From: Bacteroidales bacterium UBA3684
GTDB lineage: Bacteria > Bacteroidota > Bacteroidia > Bacteroidales > P3
Assembly: GCA_002372855.1 (NCBI GenBank)
Contig: DFIZ01000027.1
Location: 1 to 22,025 of the forward strand
Direction: 5' to 3'
Length of the DNA: 22,025 bases
Shown here piece after piece: positions 6,878 through 13,561 of this stretch (positions within the stretch are counted from its first letter, which is position 1; each line of letters starts with the position of its first letter). Below the pieces are notes generated by a model. It did no database searches, was not told the DNA's origin, and was given only the letters and a program-made list of their open reading frames with translations. Made by a program: the position numbers and the translations under genes.

Positions 6878-7231
6878 ATGGACTTCAAGAAACAAAAACC
6901 CATATACCTGCAGATTGCCGACCGTCTCATGGAGCAGATCCTCGACGGGCAGCCCCCCGAGGACGACCGCATGCCCTCCGTGCGCGACGTCGCCGAGCAC
7001 ATGGGCGTCAACCCCAACACGGTGATGCGCACCTTCGAGCACCTGCAGGGCGAAGCAATCATCTACAACCGCCGCGGCGTGGGCTACTTCGTCAGCCCCG
7101 ACGCCAAGAAGCGCATCCTCGACGAGCAGCGACGCCAGTTCCTCGAGGAGGAACTCCCCCTCATCCGCCAGAAAATGCAACTCCTCGGCATCAGCCTCGA
7201 CGAGTTGAAAAACGAAAATACAATGGAGTGA
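6878..7231 (+). CDS. GntR-family transcriptional regulator, YtrA subfamily
   Basis: This is a 117-residue repressor-type protein. A winged helix-turn-helix occupies about 5-72: KPIYLQIADRLMEQILDG, then MPSVRDVAEHMGVNPNTVMRTFEHL (helix-turn-helix about 33-56), then RRGVGYFV as the wing. A short two-helix tail (about 76-112) follows, with no room for the large effector domain of FadR- or HutC-type relatives. That size defines the YtrA type, which typically represses its own operon of ABC transporter genes. Here it is the last gene, 13 bp after the lipoprotein, about 6.7 kb from the palindrome at 211-232 that I propose as its site. The last codons lie in the decamer repeat at 7225-7264. Confidence 0.92.
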   Translation: MDFKKQKPIYLQIADRLMEQILDGQPPEDDRMPSVRDVAEHMGVNPNTVMRTFEHLQGEAIIYNRRGVGYFVSPDAKKRILDEQRRQFLEEELPLIRQKMQLLGISLDELKNENTME

Positions 7232-7330
7232 AAAGTAGTGAAAGGGAGTGAAAAGAAGTGAAAGGACAAATGTTCAAGACGACACCATCGTCCTTTCACT
7301 CCCTCTCACTCCACGTCACTCCCTGTCACT
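7225..7330. repeat. Inverted decamer repeats after the gntR gene, possible operon terminator
   Basis: Four decamers on the left (ggagtgaaaa, gtagtgaaag, ggagtgaaaa, gaagtgaaag; 7225-7264) face four on the right (tcctttcact, ccctctcact, ccacgtcact, ccctgtcact; 7291-7330). The arms pair imperfectly around a 26-base loop. The left arm includes the stop codon of gntR. No real T-tract follows (cccaaaaaatta), so a classical terminator is not proven. Confidence 0.8.
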
Positions 7331-7360
7331 CCCAAAAAATTATTTAAACCTTATTAAACG

Positions 7361-7428
7361 CCACCCGGGCCGTGGCAAAACCTCGCGCCCCTCGTTGCCT
7401 CCCGGCAACGGGGGGTAGGGGGGAGGCC
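7361..7428. repeat. Variant of the hairpin repeat before the M16 gene, copy 5
   Basis: CCACCCGGGCCGTGG is followed by a 7-bp hairpin (CGTTGCC 7393-7399, loop TCCC, GGCAACG 7404-7410). The tail GGGGGGTAGGGGGGAGGCC ends 13 bases before the start codon. It has the layout of copy 2 (leader, hairpin, ...GAGGCC) with a different stem, which suggests the structure matters more than the stem sequence. The rest of the 210-bp spacer (7331-7360, 7429-7441) is AT-rich, and I see no promoter there. Confidence 0.7.
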
Positions 7429-7441
7429 TATCGAAAAAACA

Positions 7442-10336
7442 ATGAAACGTATAGCATCATTCCTGCTGGCCATCGTGCTTTGCGCCAGCGCTTTCGCCCA
7501 ACTGGGCAACAACAAAACCACTCGCCCCTCCGACCTCTCGGCCCCCGTGCCGGTGGACAAGAAGGTAATCATCGGCCACCTCGACAACGGATTCACCTAC
7601 TACATCCGTGACAATAAGAAGCCCGAAGAACGCATCCAGTTCCGTCTCGTCAGCAACGCCGGCTCCATCCTCGAGCGCGACGACCAGCAAGGCCTGGCCC
7701 ACTTCTGCGAGCACATGGCCTTCAACGGCATCAAGGGCTACCCCCACAACACCATGATTCAAAAGCTCCAGGAGCACGGCATCGAGTTCGGCCGCGGCAT
7801 CAACGCCTGGACCTCCTTCGACGAAACGGTCTACTACGTCGACATCCCCTCCACCGACCCCGAAATGGTGGCCATGGGCATCGAAATCCTCGACGGCTGG
7901 GCTGGCAACATCCTCTTCGACCAACAGGAGATTGAATCCGAACGCGGCGTCATCCACGAAGAATGGCGCGGTGGCGTGGGCCACGGCGACCGCCTCCGCA
8001 AGAAGACCTTCCCCATCGTCTTCCGCGGCTCGCTCTACGCCGACCGCCTGCCCATCGGCAAGGAGGAGGTCATCATGAACTTCAAACGCCAGGCCATCGT
8101 CGACTTCTTCAACGATTGGTACCGCCCCGACCTGCAGGCCATCGTCGTGGTCGGCGACCTCAAGGACTTCGAGTACAACGGACTGAAAGGCGCCAAAGCC
8201 ATGGAACAGCGTGTGCGCGACGTCTTCGGCCAGCATGCCAAAGCCGCCAACCCCAAGCCCCGTCCCGTCTTCACCATAGAGGGCAACAGCGAGCCCCTCG
8301 TGGCCGTAGCCACCGACAAGGAGGCCACCTCCTCCGCCCTGGCCTTCATCTGGAAACGACCCAAGGAGCCCGTCGGAACCATTGGCGACTACCGCCGCGA
8401 CCTCGTCGCCTCGCTCGTCGGCATGATGGTCAACGAACGCCTCGGCGACCTCTGCGAGGACCCCGCGGCCCCCATGATGGGCGCCAGCGCCGGACGCAAC
8501 GGTTTCATTGCACGCTATGTGCGTGAGGCCGGCGACTTCACCCTCTCCGCCTCGCCCAAGGAGAGCCGCATCGACGAGGCCGCACGCCTCCTCCTCACCG
8601 AGATGCGTCGCCTCGACCAGCACGGGTTCCTCCTCTCCGAACTGGAACGCCAGAAGGAAGCCCTCGTCTCTTTCTACACCCAGATGGCCAAGGAGGCCGA
8701 CAAGACCGAGAGCGACGCCCTCGCCGGTGAGTACACGCGCCACTTCCTCAGCGGCGAGGTCATCCCCGGCATCCGCCAGGAATGGCGCTACGCCAAGGAG
8801 TTCGTCCCCGAGGTCACCCTCGACGAGTGCAACCGCATGGTCTCCAGCTGGATCACCGACGACAACCTCGTCGTCTACCTCACCGCCCCCGAACGCGACG
8901 GCTACCGCGTCCCCACCGAGAAGGACCTCCGCAACATCATCGCCGACTGCCGCCAGGCCCAGACCGACCCCTGGGTGGACACCTACAAGGAAGCGCCCCT
9001 CTTCACCGACGACGTGCCCGCCGCCAAGCCCCAGCGCGTACTCCACAACGACGCCCTCGACTACACCGAGTACCGCTGCCCCAACGGCGTCCGGTTCGTG
9101 GTGAAGAAAACCGACTTCCAGGCCGACGAAATCATCTTCTCCTCCCAGAGCTTCGGCGGCTCCTCGCTCTACAGCGACGAGGACTACTACCTCGTCTCCA
9201 ACACCGCCAGCCTCATCGACGCTTCCGGCATCGCCGGCTTCACCGCCAACGAGGTGGGCAAGAAACTCAAAGGCCGCTCCCTCTCCGTCTCGCCCTACAT
9301 CGGCTCCGAAGAGCAGGGCTTCGCAGGCTACGCCGCACCCAAGGACCTTGAAACGGCCCTCCAGCTCGTATGCCTCTACTATTCCGCTCCGCGCACCGAC
9401 TCCAACGTCTTCGCCCGCACCACCGAGCAGCTGCGCTCCCAAATCAAGCTCGTGACCGACAACCCGCAGGTGGCCTTCGCCCAGACCTACCTCCGCACCG
9501 TCTACCCCAACGACCACCGCCAGGTCATTGTTCCCACCGAGGCCCAGATTGCCTCCCTCGACCCCGACCACGCCCTGCAGATCTTCCGCGAACGCTTCCA
9601 CGACGCCTCCGGCCAGGTCTTCTTCTTCACCGGCAACATCTCCGACGCCGACATCGACCTCATTGCCCGCTACCTCAACCACCTGCCCGCCGACGGCAGC
9701 CAGCGCGCCGAACGCTACATCGACCGCACACCCGCCTTCGCCCGCGGCGTCGTGCACGGCGAGGCCGTCAAAGGCATTGAGCGCCAGGGTATGCTCATCG
9801 TCCAGGGCGAGATGGACGTCGACGCCACCAAGCTCGACCCGCAGACCCGCGTGGCCCTCAGCGTGCTCAGCAACGCCCTCGAAATCACCACCCTCGAAAT
9901 CATCCGCGAGAAGAACGGCGACGCCTACAGCCCCTCGGCCGGCATCAGTTACCAGCGCATGCCGCGCGGTCAGGTCTCCTGGCAGTTCACCATCGGCTGC
10001 GACCCCGACAAGATTCAGAAAATCGAGAAGGACTGCCTCGACATCCTCCGCCAGTACCAGAAACGCGGCTGCGACGAGAAGACCCTCGCCAAGGCCAAGG
10101 AACAGATGATTGTCAACTACGGCACCAACCGCCAGAACAACGGCTACTGGAACGGCCAGATTGCCAGCGCCTACTCATTCGACGAGGACCACGACTACCT
10201 GGCCCGCTACGAGGAAATGGTCCGCAGCGTCACCGCCAAGCAGCTCCGCGACCTCGCCAAGAAGTATATCGACCTCAAAAACTACGCCGCCGTCAGCCTC
10301 CGCCCCGAGAACCCCGACGCCGGCCAGGCCGACTGA
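7442..10336 (+). CDS. Secreted M16 family zinc metallopeptidase (PqqL/pitrilysin-like)
   Basis: This 964-residue protein has a signal peptide ending AFAQ (about 1-20), so it acts in the periplasm or envelope. The inverted zinc motif HFCEH is at 87-91, and the third ligand is probably E167 in EIESERGVIHEEW, giving HxxEH-X75-E as in the family. The four-domain length fits single-chain M16 enzymes, with the C-terminal half (from about 520) lacking zinc ligands as expected. M16 peptidases degrade short unfolded peptides within a closed chamber. It is separated from the ABC operon by 210 bp of repeats, so it may be transcribed apart. A hairpin (10351-10370) follows the stop. Confidence 0.93.
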   Translation: MKRIASFLLAIVLCASAFAQLGNNKTTRPSDLSAPVPVDKKVIIGHLDNGFTYYIRDNKKPEERIQFRLVSNAGSILERDDQQGLAHFCEHMAFNGIKGYPHNTMIQKLQEHGIEFGRGINAWTSFDETVYYVDIPSTDPEMVAMGIEILDGWAGNILFDQQEIESERGVIHEEWRGGVGHGDRLRKKTFPIVFRGSLYADRLPIGKEEVIMNFKRQAIVDFFNDWYRPDLQAIVVVGDLKDFEYNGLKGAKAMEQRVRDVFGQHAKAANPKPRPVFTIEGNSEPLVAVATDKEATSSALAFIWKRPKEPVGTIGDYRRDLVASLVGMMVNERLGDLCEDPAAPMMGASAGRNGFIARYVREAGDFTLSASPKESRIDEAARLLLTEMRRLDQHGFLLSELERQKEALVSFYTQMAKEADKTESDALAGEYTRHFLSGEVIPGIRQEWRYAKEFVPEVTLDECNRMVSSWITDDNLVVYLTAPERDGYRVPTEKDLRNIIADCRQAQTDPWVDTYKEAPLFTDDVPAAKPQRVLHNDALDYTEYRCPNGVRFVVKKTDFQADEIIFSSQSFGGSSLYSDEDYYLVSNTASLIDASGIAGFTANEVGKKLKGRSLSVSPYIGSEEQGFAGYAAPKDLETALQLVCLYYSAPRTDSNVFARTTEQLRSQIKLVTDNPQVAFAQTYLRTVYPNDHRQVIVPTEAQIASLDPDHALQIFRERFHDASGQVFFFTGNISDADIDLIARYLNHLPADGSQRAERYIDRTPAFARGVVHGEAVKGIERQGMLIVQGEMDVDATKLDPQTRVALSVLSNALEITTLEIIREKNGDAYSPSAGISYQRMPRGQVSWQFTIGCDPDKIQKIEKDCLDILRQYQKRGCDEKTLAKAKEQMIVNYGTNRQNNGYWNGQIASAYSFDEDHDYLARYEEMVRSVTAKQLRDLAKKYIDLKNYAAVSLRPENPDAGQAD

Positions 10337-10350
10337 CCATGCCTACCGGG

Positions 10351-10370
10351 AGGCGGGGCACGCCCCGCCT
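10351..10370 (+). terminator. GC-rich hairpin after the peptidase gene
   Basis: AGGCGGGGC (10351-10359) and GCCCCGCCT (10362-10370) form a perfect 9-bp stem with a 2-base loop, 14 bases after the stop. No T-tract follows, so it may be a dispersed repeat or RNA-stabilising hairpin rather than a strict Rho-independent terminator. Confidence 0.55.
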
Positions 10371-10378
10371 CTCTACAT

Positions 10379-10411
10379 TAACTCTTAACTCATAACTCCT
10401 AACTCATAACT
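10379..10411. repeat. Heptamer repeat, reverse orientation of 50-94
   Basis: taactct, taactca, taactcc, taactca and a partial taact run directly into the left end of the 134-bp palindrome. Their reverse complements are the gttagga/gttatga units found at 50-94. Confidence 0.85.
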
Positions 10412-10545
10412 GGTACATAATTCGGCCCTTCTCATATAGTTCCTATATACTTCTCATATACTTCTTATATCACCTATATAAGAAGTATATGAGAAGTATA
10501 TGAGAACGATATAAGAACGATATAAGAAATGCCGAATTATGTACC
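10412..10545. repeat. 134-bp palindrome built from 11-bp repeats
   Basis: The outer arms GGTACATAATTCGGC (10412-10426) and its exact complement (10531-10545) enclose a perfect 25-bp inner stem (10446-10470 with 10476-10500, loop CACCT). Between them the arms match imperfectly. The right arm is a series of 11-mers: ataagaagtat, atgagaagtat, atgagaacgat, ataagaacgat. The element lies between convergent genes. The start of the window repeats its right end exactly, so it is dispersed. No coding capacity is seen, and it could be a fold-back MITE, a bidirectional terminator or a nucleoid-binding site. Confidence 0.88.
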
Positions 10546-10596
10546 TCTTCGACCCCTCTCGGGTGGCTTGCGGAGGGACGGCGGGGCAGTGTTGGG

Positions 10597-10650
10597 GAAA
10601 GGGGGATGGAAGGGGGGATGGAAGGGGGGATGGAAGGGGGTGGCAGGGGG
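10597..10650. repeat. G-rich 12-bp tandem repeat, possible G-quadruplex
   Basis: Three copies of a 12-bp unit of the form GGGGGATGGAAG (one G varies in position), then GGGGGTGGCAGGGGG, place at least five runs of five or more G on the + strand. It lies beyond the terminator of the minus-strand lipoprotein genes. The rest of 10546-10596 shows nothing I recognise. Confidence 0.75.
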
Positions 10651-10657
10651 AAAAAGC

Positions 10658-10688
10658 AACCGCCGCAGTTGTTGAAGCTGCGGCGGTT
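10658..10688 (-). terminator. Rho-independent terminator of the minus-strand operon
   Basis: AACCGCCGCAG (10658-10668) and CTGCGGCGGTT (10678-10688) form a perfect 11-bp stem with a 9-base loop. Read on the minus strand the hairpin is followed by GCTTTTT. It lies 29 bases past the stop of the last minus-strand gene. Confidence 0.85.
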
Positions 10689-10717
10689 GAACAAACATAT
10701 TGAGTGAAGATTCGTCG

Positions 10718-11656
10718 TTAGTTGTTCACGCGGGTGAACACCAGGGAGGAGGGAAGCTCGATGGGCAAATCCTGGTCCTGCGTGGCATCCGCGGGCACCT
10801 CGATGACGATGGTGTCGTCGTCGGGGTTGTAGGTGAAGGGCAGGGTCTCGGTGCTGGTGCCGGGCAGGCTGCCGGTGGCCACGCCGGTGTGGGTGGTGGC
10901 GTCGTAGGTGTAGGAGAAGTTGATGTTTTCCTCAGTGCCGCCCATGGGTATTCCCATGGTGATGGCGGAGACCACCATGTGCATGGAGCCGGTGTTGCCG
11001 GTGGCGTTGAAGGTGAGGTCCATGTTGAGGTTGACGGTGATGGTCATGTTGTCCTGGGTGACGGTGTTGGAGTAGCTGTAGGTCCAGGCAGTGCCGGCGG
11101 GGAATTCGCCGGTCTCACCGGGGTTGGGGTCGTCGCCGGGATCGTCGCCGGGGTTGGGGTCGTCACCGGGGTCGTCACCGGGGTTGGGGTCGTCACCGGG
11201 ATCGTCACCGGGGTTGGGATCGGGGTCGTCACCGGGGTTGGCGATACGCACCATGTGGACGGAGACATCGCCCTGCATGTCGGTGCCGGGGACCACGGTG
11301 CCGATGATGTTGGCCTCGGTGTCGGTGAGGAGGGTGATGGTGTAGTCGAACGAGCTGCCGAAGGCTGTGGGGGTGATGGTCAGGGTGGTGCCGTTCTGGC
11401 TCCATGCGAAGGAGAGGGTGGCGTCGGGACGCGAGACTACGCCGGTGCCGTCGCTGTTGACGAGGATGGCGATGTTGAGGCTGTCGGTGTTCATGGACAT
11501 GCCGTTGAGGGTCATTTTGTCCACCTTCCAGGTGCCGACGATGTTGCCGTCGGTGTTGCCGCTGGCGGGCTCGCTGTTGTCTTTCTCGCAGGCCGTGGTG
11601 AGGCCCAGGGTCGCGATGGCAACGAAGGCCATCAGCATTTTGCGTAAAGCTTTCAT
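10718..11656 (-). CDS. Two-domain lipocalin-like lipoprotein with PGDDPN linker
   Basis: This 312-residue protein has a lipoprotein signal ending LTTAC (C23). The first domain (about 35-138) opens IVGTWKVDKM and has beta-rich alternation typical of Bacteroidota lipocalin-like lipoproteins. An acidic linker (141-180) repeats PGDDPGDDPN. A second beta-rich domain (about 183-312) contains AWTYSYSNT and INFSYTYDATTHTGVATG, and resembles the mature part of the neighbouring 150-residue lipoprotein. It is probably surface- or periplasm-facing; the ligand is unknown. It is last in the minus-strand cluster, 71 bp after the related gene, and a terminator follows. Confidence 0.82.
   Translation of the reverse strand: MKALRKMLMAFVAIATLGLTTACEKDNSEPASGNTDGNIVGTWKVDKMTLNGMSMNTDSLNIAILVNSDGTGVVSRPDATLSFAWSQNGTTLTITPTAFGSSFDYTITLLTDTEANIIGTVVPGTDMQGDVSVHMVRIANPGDDPDPNPGDDPGDDPNPGDDPGDDPNPGDDPGDDPNPGETGEFPAGTAWTYSYSNTVTQDNMTITVNLNMDLTFNATGNTGSMHMVVSAITMGIPMGGTEENINFSYTYDATTHTGVATGSLPGTSTETLPFTYNPDDDTIVIEVPADATQDQDLPIELPSSLVFTRVNN
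11117..11236 (-). repeat. 30-bp tandem repeat encoding the PGDDPGDDPN linker
   Basis: The linker codons repeat with a 30-bp period (GGGTTGGGGTCGTCACCGGG pattern on the + strand), about four copies including a degenerate one. Near-identity at DNA level suggests recent slippage, so linker length should vary among strains. Confidence 0.8.
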
Positions 11657-11672
11657 AATAATGAATTTTTGG

Positions 11673-11700
11673 GGTTTAAGGTTTAAAGTTTTATGGATTT
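11673..11700 (-). repeat. TTAAACC-type heptamers upstream of the 312-residue lipoprotein
   Basis: On the + strand the units are ggtttaa, ggtttaa, agtttta, tggattt. On the gene's own strand they read as TTAAACC-type heptamers just before the start codon, as at 5161-5223 on the other strand. Confidence 0.65.
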
Positions 11701-11727
11701 AATGACAATGGAGGCGACAGGGATGTT

Positions 11728-12180
11728 CTACTGAAGGTAGAATTCCACCGCGAAATTGTTCTGCACTCCCACAAGGGCGGTCTTGTTGCTGTTGAGCGTC
11801 AGGTCGAAGGAGTCGGTTTCGCCATCTTCATCCGTCTGCGTGATGGTCACCTTGCTGCCGTCGAAGGTGTAGGTGAAGTCGACGGTTTCGTTTGTGGGCT
11901 CGGAGAAGGACTGGCCCATGTAGGTGGAGGACATGACGAAGTCGGCAGTGGCGGTGCCGGCGGTCTCGGTGTTGAACGTAATGGACATCTTGCCCTTGAT
12001 GGACATGGTCATTTCCTGGCCGCCATTGTTCTCGGTTGTGCTCTCGTCGATGTTGGCCACCCAGGTGGTGCCCTTCAGGCTGTTGCCGGAGAAGACTTTC
12101 TGTTCGTCGTCTTTGCTGCAGCTGGTAGCCAGCAGCATGCTCGTGGCCACGAAGGCCATCATAAGGATTCTTTTCATCAT
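11728..12180 (-). CDS. Lipocalin-like lipoprotein, related to the second domain of its neighbour
   Basis: This 150-residue protein has a lipoprotein signal MMKRILMMAFVATSMLLATSC (C21). The mature part starts with a charged tether (SKDDEQK) and continues as a single beta-rich domain with LKGTTWVANI, MSITFNTETAGTATADF and VDFTYTFDGSKVTI. That order (GTxW, xITFN, FTYTFD) parallels the second domain of the 312-residue lipoprotein next to it, so the two genes probably arose by duplication. Function unknown; cell-envelope location is likely. No Bacteroidota-type promoter is visible in the 67-bp spacer upstream, so it may be read from the yidC promoter. Confidence 0.82.
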   Translation of the reverse strand: MMKRILMMAFVATSMLLATSCSKDDEQKVFSGNSLKGTTWVANIDESTTENNGGQEMTMSIKGKMSITFNTETAGTATADFVMSSTYMGQSFSEPTNETVDFTYTFDGSKVTITQTDEDGETDSFDLTLNSNKTALVGVQNNFAVEFYLQ

Positions 12181-12247
12181 TTTTTTTGTGTTTTTGGGGG
12201 TTAATAATTAATGTTCTATTACATGCATTAACGCACTTTTGTTTGTT

Positions 12248-13561
12248 TTATTGTGCGGTGTGTTCGATGGGCGTCACTTTTTCGTGGTCCACGCCGAAGG
12301 GGTCGGGTTTTTCCTGCGGAGTGGCGGTGGCGGAGTCGCGGCGGTATTCGAGGCCGCGTTCCGGGCGGTTGCAGTCGCTCATGTTGTCCTGTATGCGCTT
12401 CACGTCTTCCGCCGTCAGGGGGCGTTGGTTGGTGGCAAAGCGTTCGCGCTGGAAGGGGAAGGTTTCGGCCAGCTCGCCGCTGTAGTAGAAGTCGAAGCCC
12501 AGGGCGCCGAAGGTGTACTTGGTGTCGCCGACGGTGATGTGGCTGCCGCCGGGCACGGGGTTGGCCTTGGGGACGGACTGCGAGAAGCCGACGTTGAAGA
12601 GGGTGAAGAGCACGTCGGGGCGGTCGCTGATGTCGTAGCCTGCGCGGCGCCATTGCAGCATGGTCTGGTGCAGGATGCATCCGGTGTAGAGGTAGGAGTA
12701 GAGGTGGTTGCGGTAGTCGACGAGGCGGTTGTAGCGTTCGGTGACGTGGTCGTCGGTCTCGAAGTCGAGCAGGTGCTCGTAGGCGGGGCCCATGTAGTAT
12801 TCGGAGGTGGGGTCTTTCAGGTGGTCTTCGACGGCTTTGGCGGTGAAGTCCTTGATGCCGTTGACGCCGTAGCTGAACTGGCTCTGCACGCTGAGCACCT
12901 TGACGGGGCCGAGGTACTTCTTGAACATCTCGCGCTTGGAGTTGAAGAGGCGTATCTGTTCGCCGACGAGGCATCCGACGATGAGTCGCGGTTCGACGCC
13001 GGAGAGGCGTCCGGCCTCGCGGATGAGGGCGCTGTCGCGCAGGATGGCCTGCTTCAGGGCCGGCCATTCGGGGCCGTCCATCCAGGGGATGACGTTGCCT
13101 CGCTGCTGCTGCGGCACTTTCTGCAGGGTGTTGCAGAGGAGTGTGCCCAGTTTGTCGAGTTCGGCGTTCTCGCCCATGTAGACCTTGGCGGCCTCGATCA
13201 TGCGGTCCACCGCCAGGGGGTCGTCGCTGTGCTGCGCGGCGTTGAGGATGAGGCGTGCGTTGACGGGATAGTAGCGTGCCAGGGCGGCGAGGCGCGCGTA
13301 GCGCAGCGCCCATTCGGCATCGATTTGCTCCTGCGTTAGCTGGGCATCCTTCAGCCCTTCGATTTCCGACACCGCCAACAGAGAACGGTAGTTCTTGTCC
13401 ACCGCGCCGCCGTTGTTGGTCACTCCGAGCTGATAGAGCCCCCAGGCGCCGATGATGGCGGCGCCTGCCAGGGCGAAAAGGAGGGTTGCGACGTTCAGTG
13501 CCTTGCGCCACCAGGGACGCTGGCGCCACAGCCGCCATGCTATGCCAAGTCTCTTAACCAT
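12248..13561 (-). CDS. Membrane-anchored protein with probable lysozyme/SLT-like fold
   Basis: This 437-residue protein has a basic cytoplasmic N-terminus and one transmembrane helix (about 22-43); the rest is probably periplasmic. The segment SGVEPRLIVGCLVGEQIRLF (187-206), followed 26 residues later by SYGVNGIKDFTAKAV (230-244), resembles the core of lytic transglycosylases, where a glutamate (here E201) is catalytic and a GvmGi-type motif follows. I infer a peptidoglycan-lytic or lysozyme-like fold, not proven. The C-terminus is polar and low-complexity. Its start overlaps the end of the antiporter gene by 22 bp, indicating translational coupling. Confidence 0.75.
   Translation of the reverse strand: MVKRLGIAWRLWRQRPWWRKALNVATLLFALAGAAIIGAWGLYQLGVTNNGGAVDKNYRSLLAVSEIEGLKDAQLTQEQIDAEWALRYARLAALARYYPVNARLILNAAQHSDDPLAVDRMIEAAKVYMGENAELDKLGTLLCNTLQKVPQQQRGNVIPWMDGPEWPALKQAILRDSALIREAGRLSGVEPRLIVGCLVGEQIRLFNSKREMFKKYLGPVKVLSVQSQFSYGVNGIKDFTAKAVEDHLKDPTSEYYMGPAYEHLLDFETDDHVTERYNRLVDYRNHLYSYLYTGCILHQTMLQWRRAGYDISDRPDVLFTLFNVGFSQSVPKANPVPGGSHITVGDTKYTFGALGFDFYYSGELAETFPFQRERFATNQRPLTAEDVKRIQDNMSDCNRPERGLEYRRDSATATPQEKPDPFGVDHEKVTPIEHTAQ

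Noticed and set aside
7457..9757. A 766-residue reading frame antisense to the M16 peptidase
   Set aside because: Same cause. The product is low-complexity Val/Gly/Asp/Glu and the + strand has a full zinc peptidase with HxxEH.
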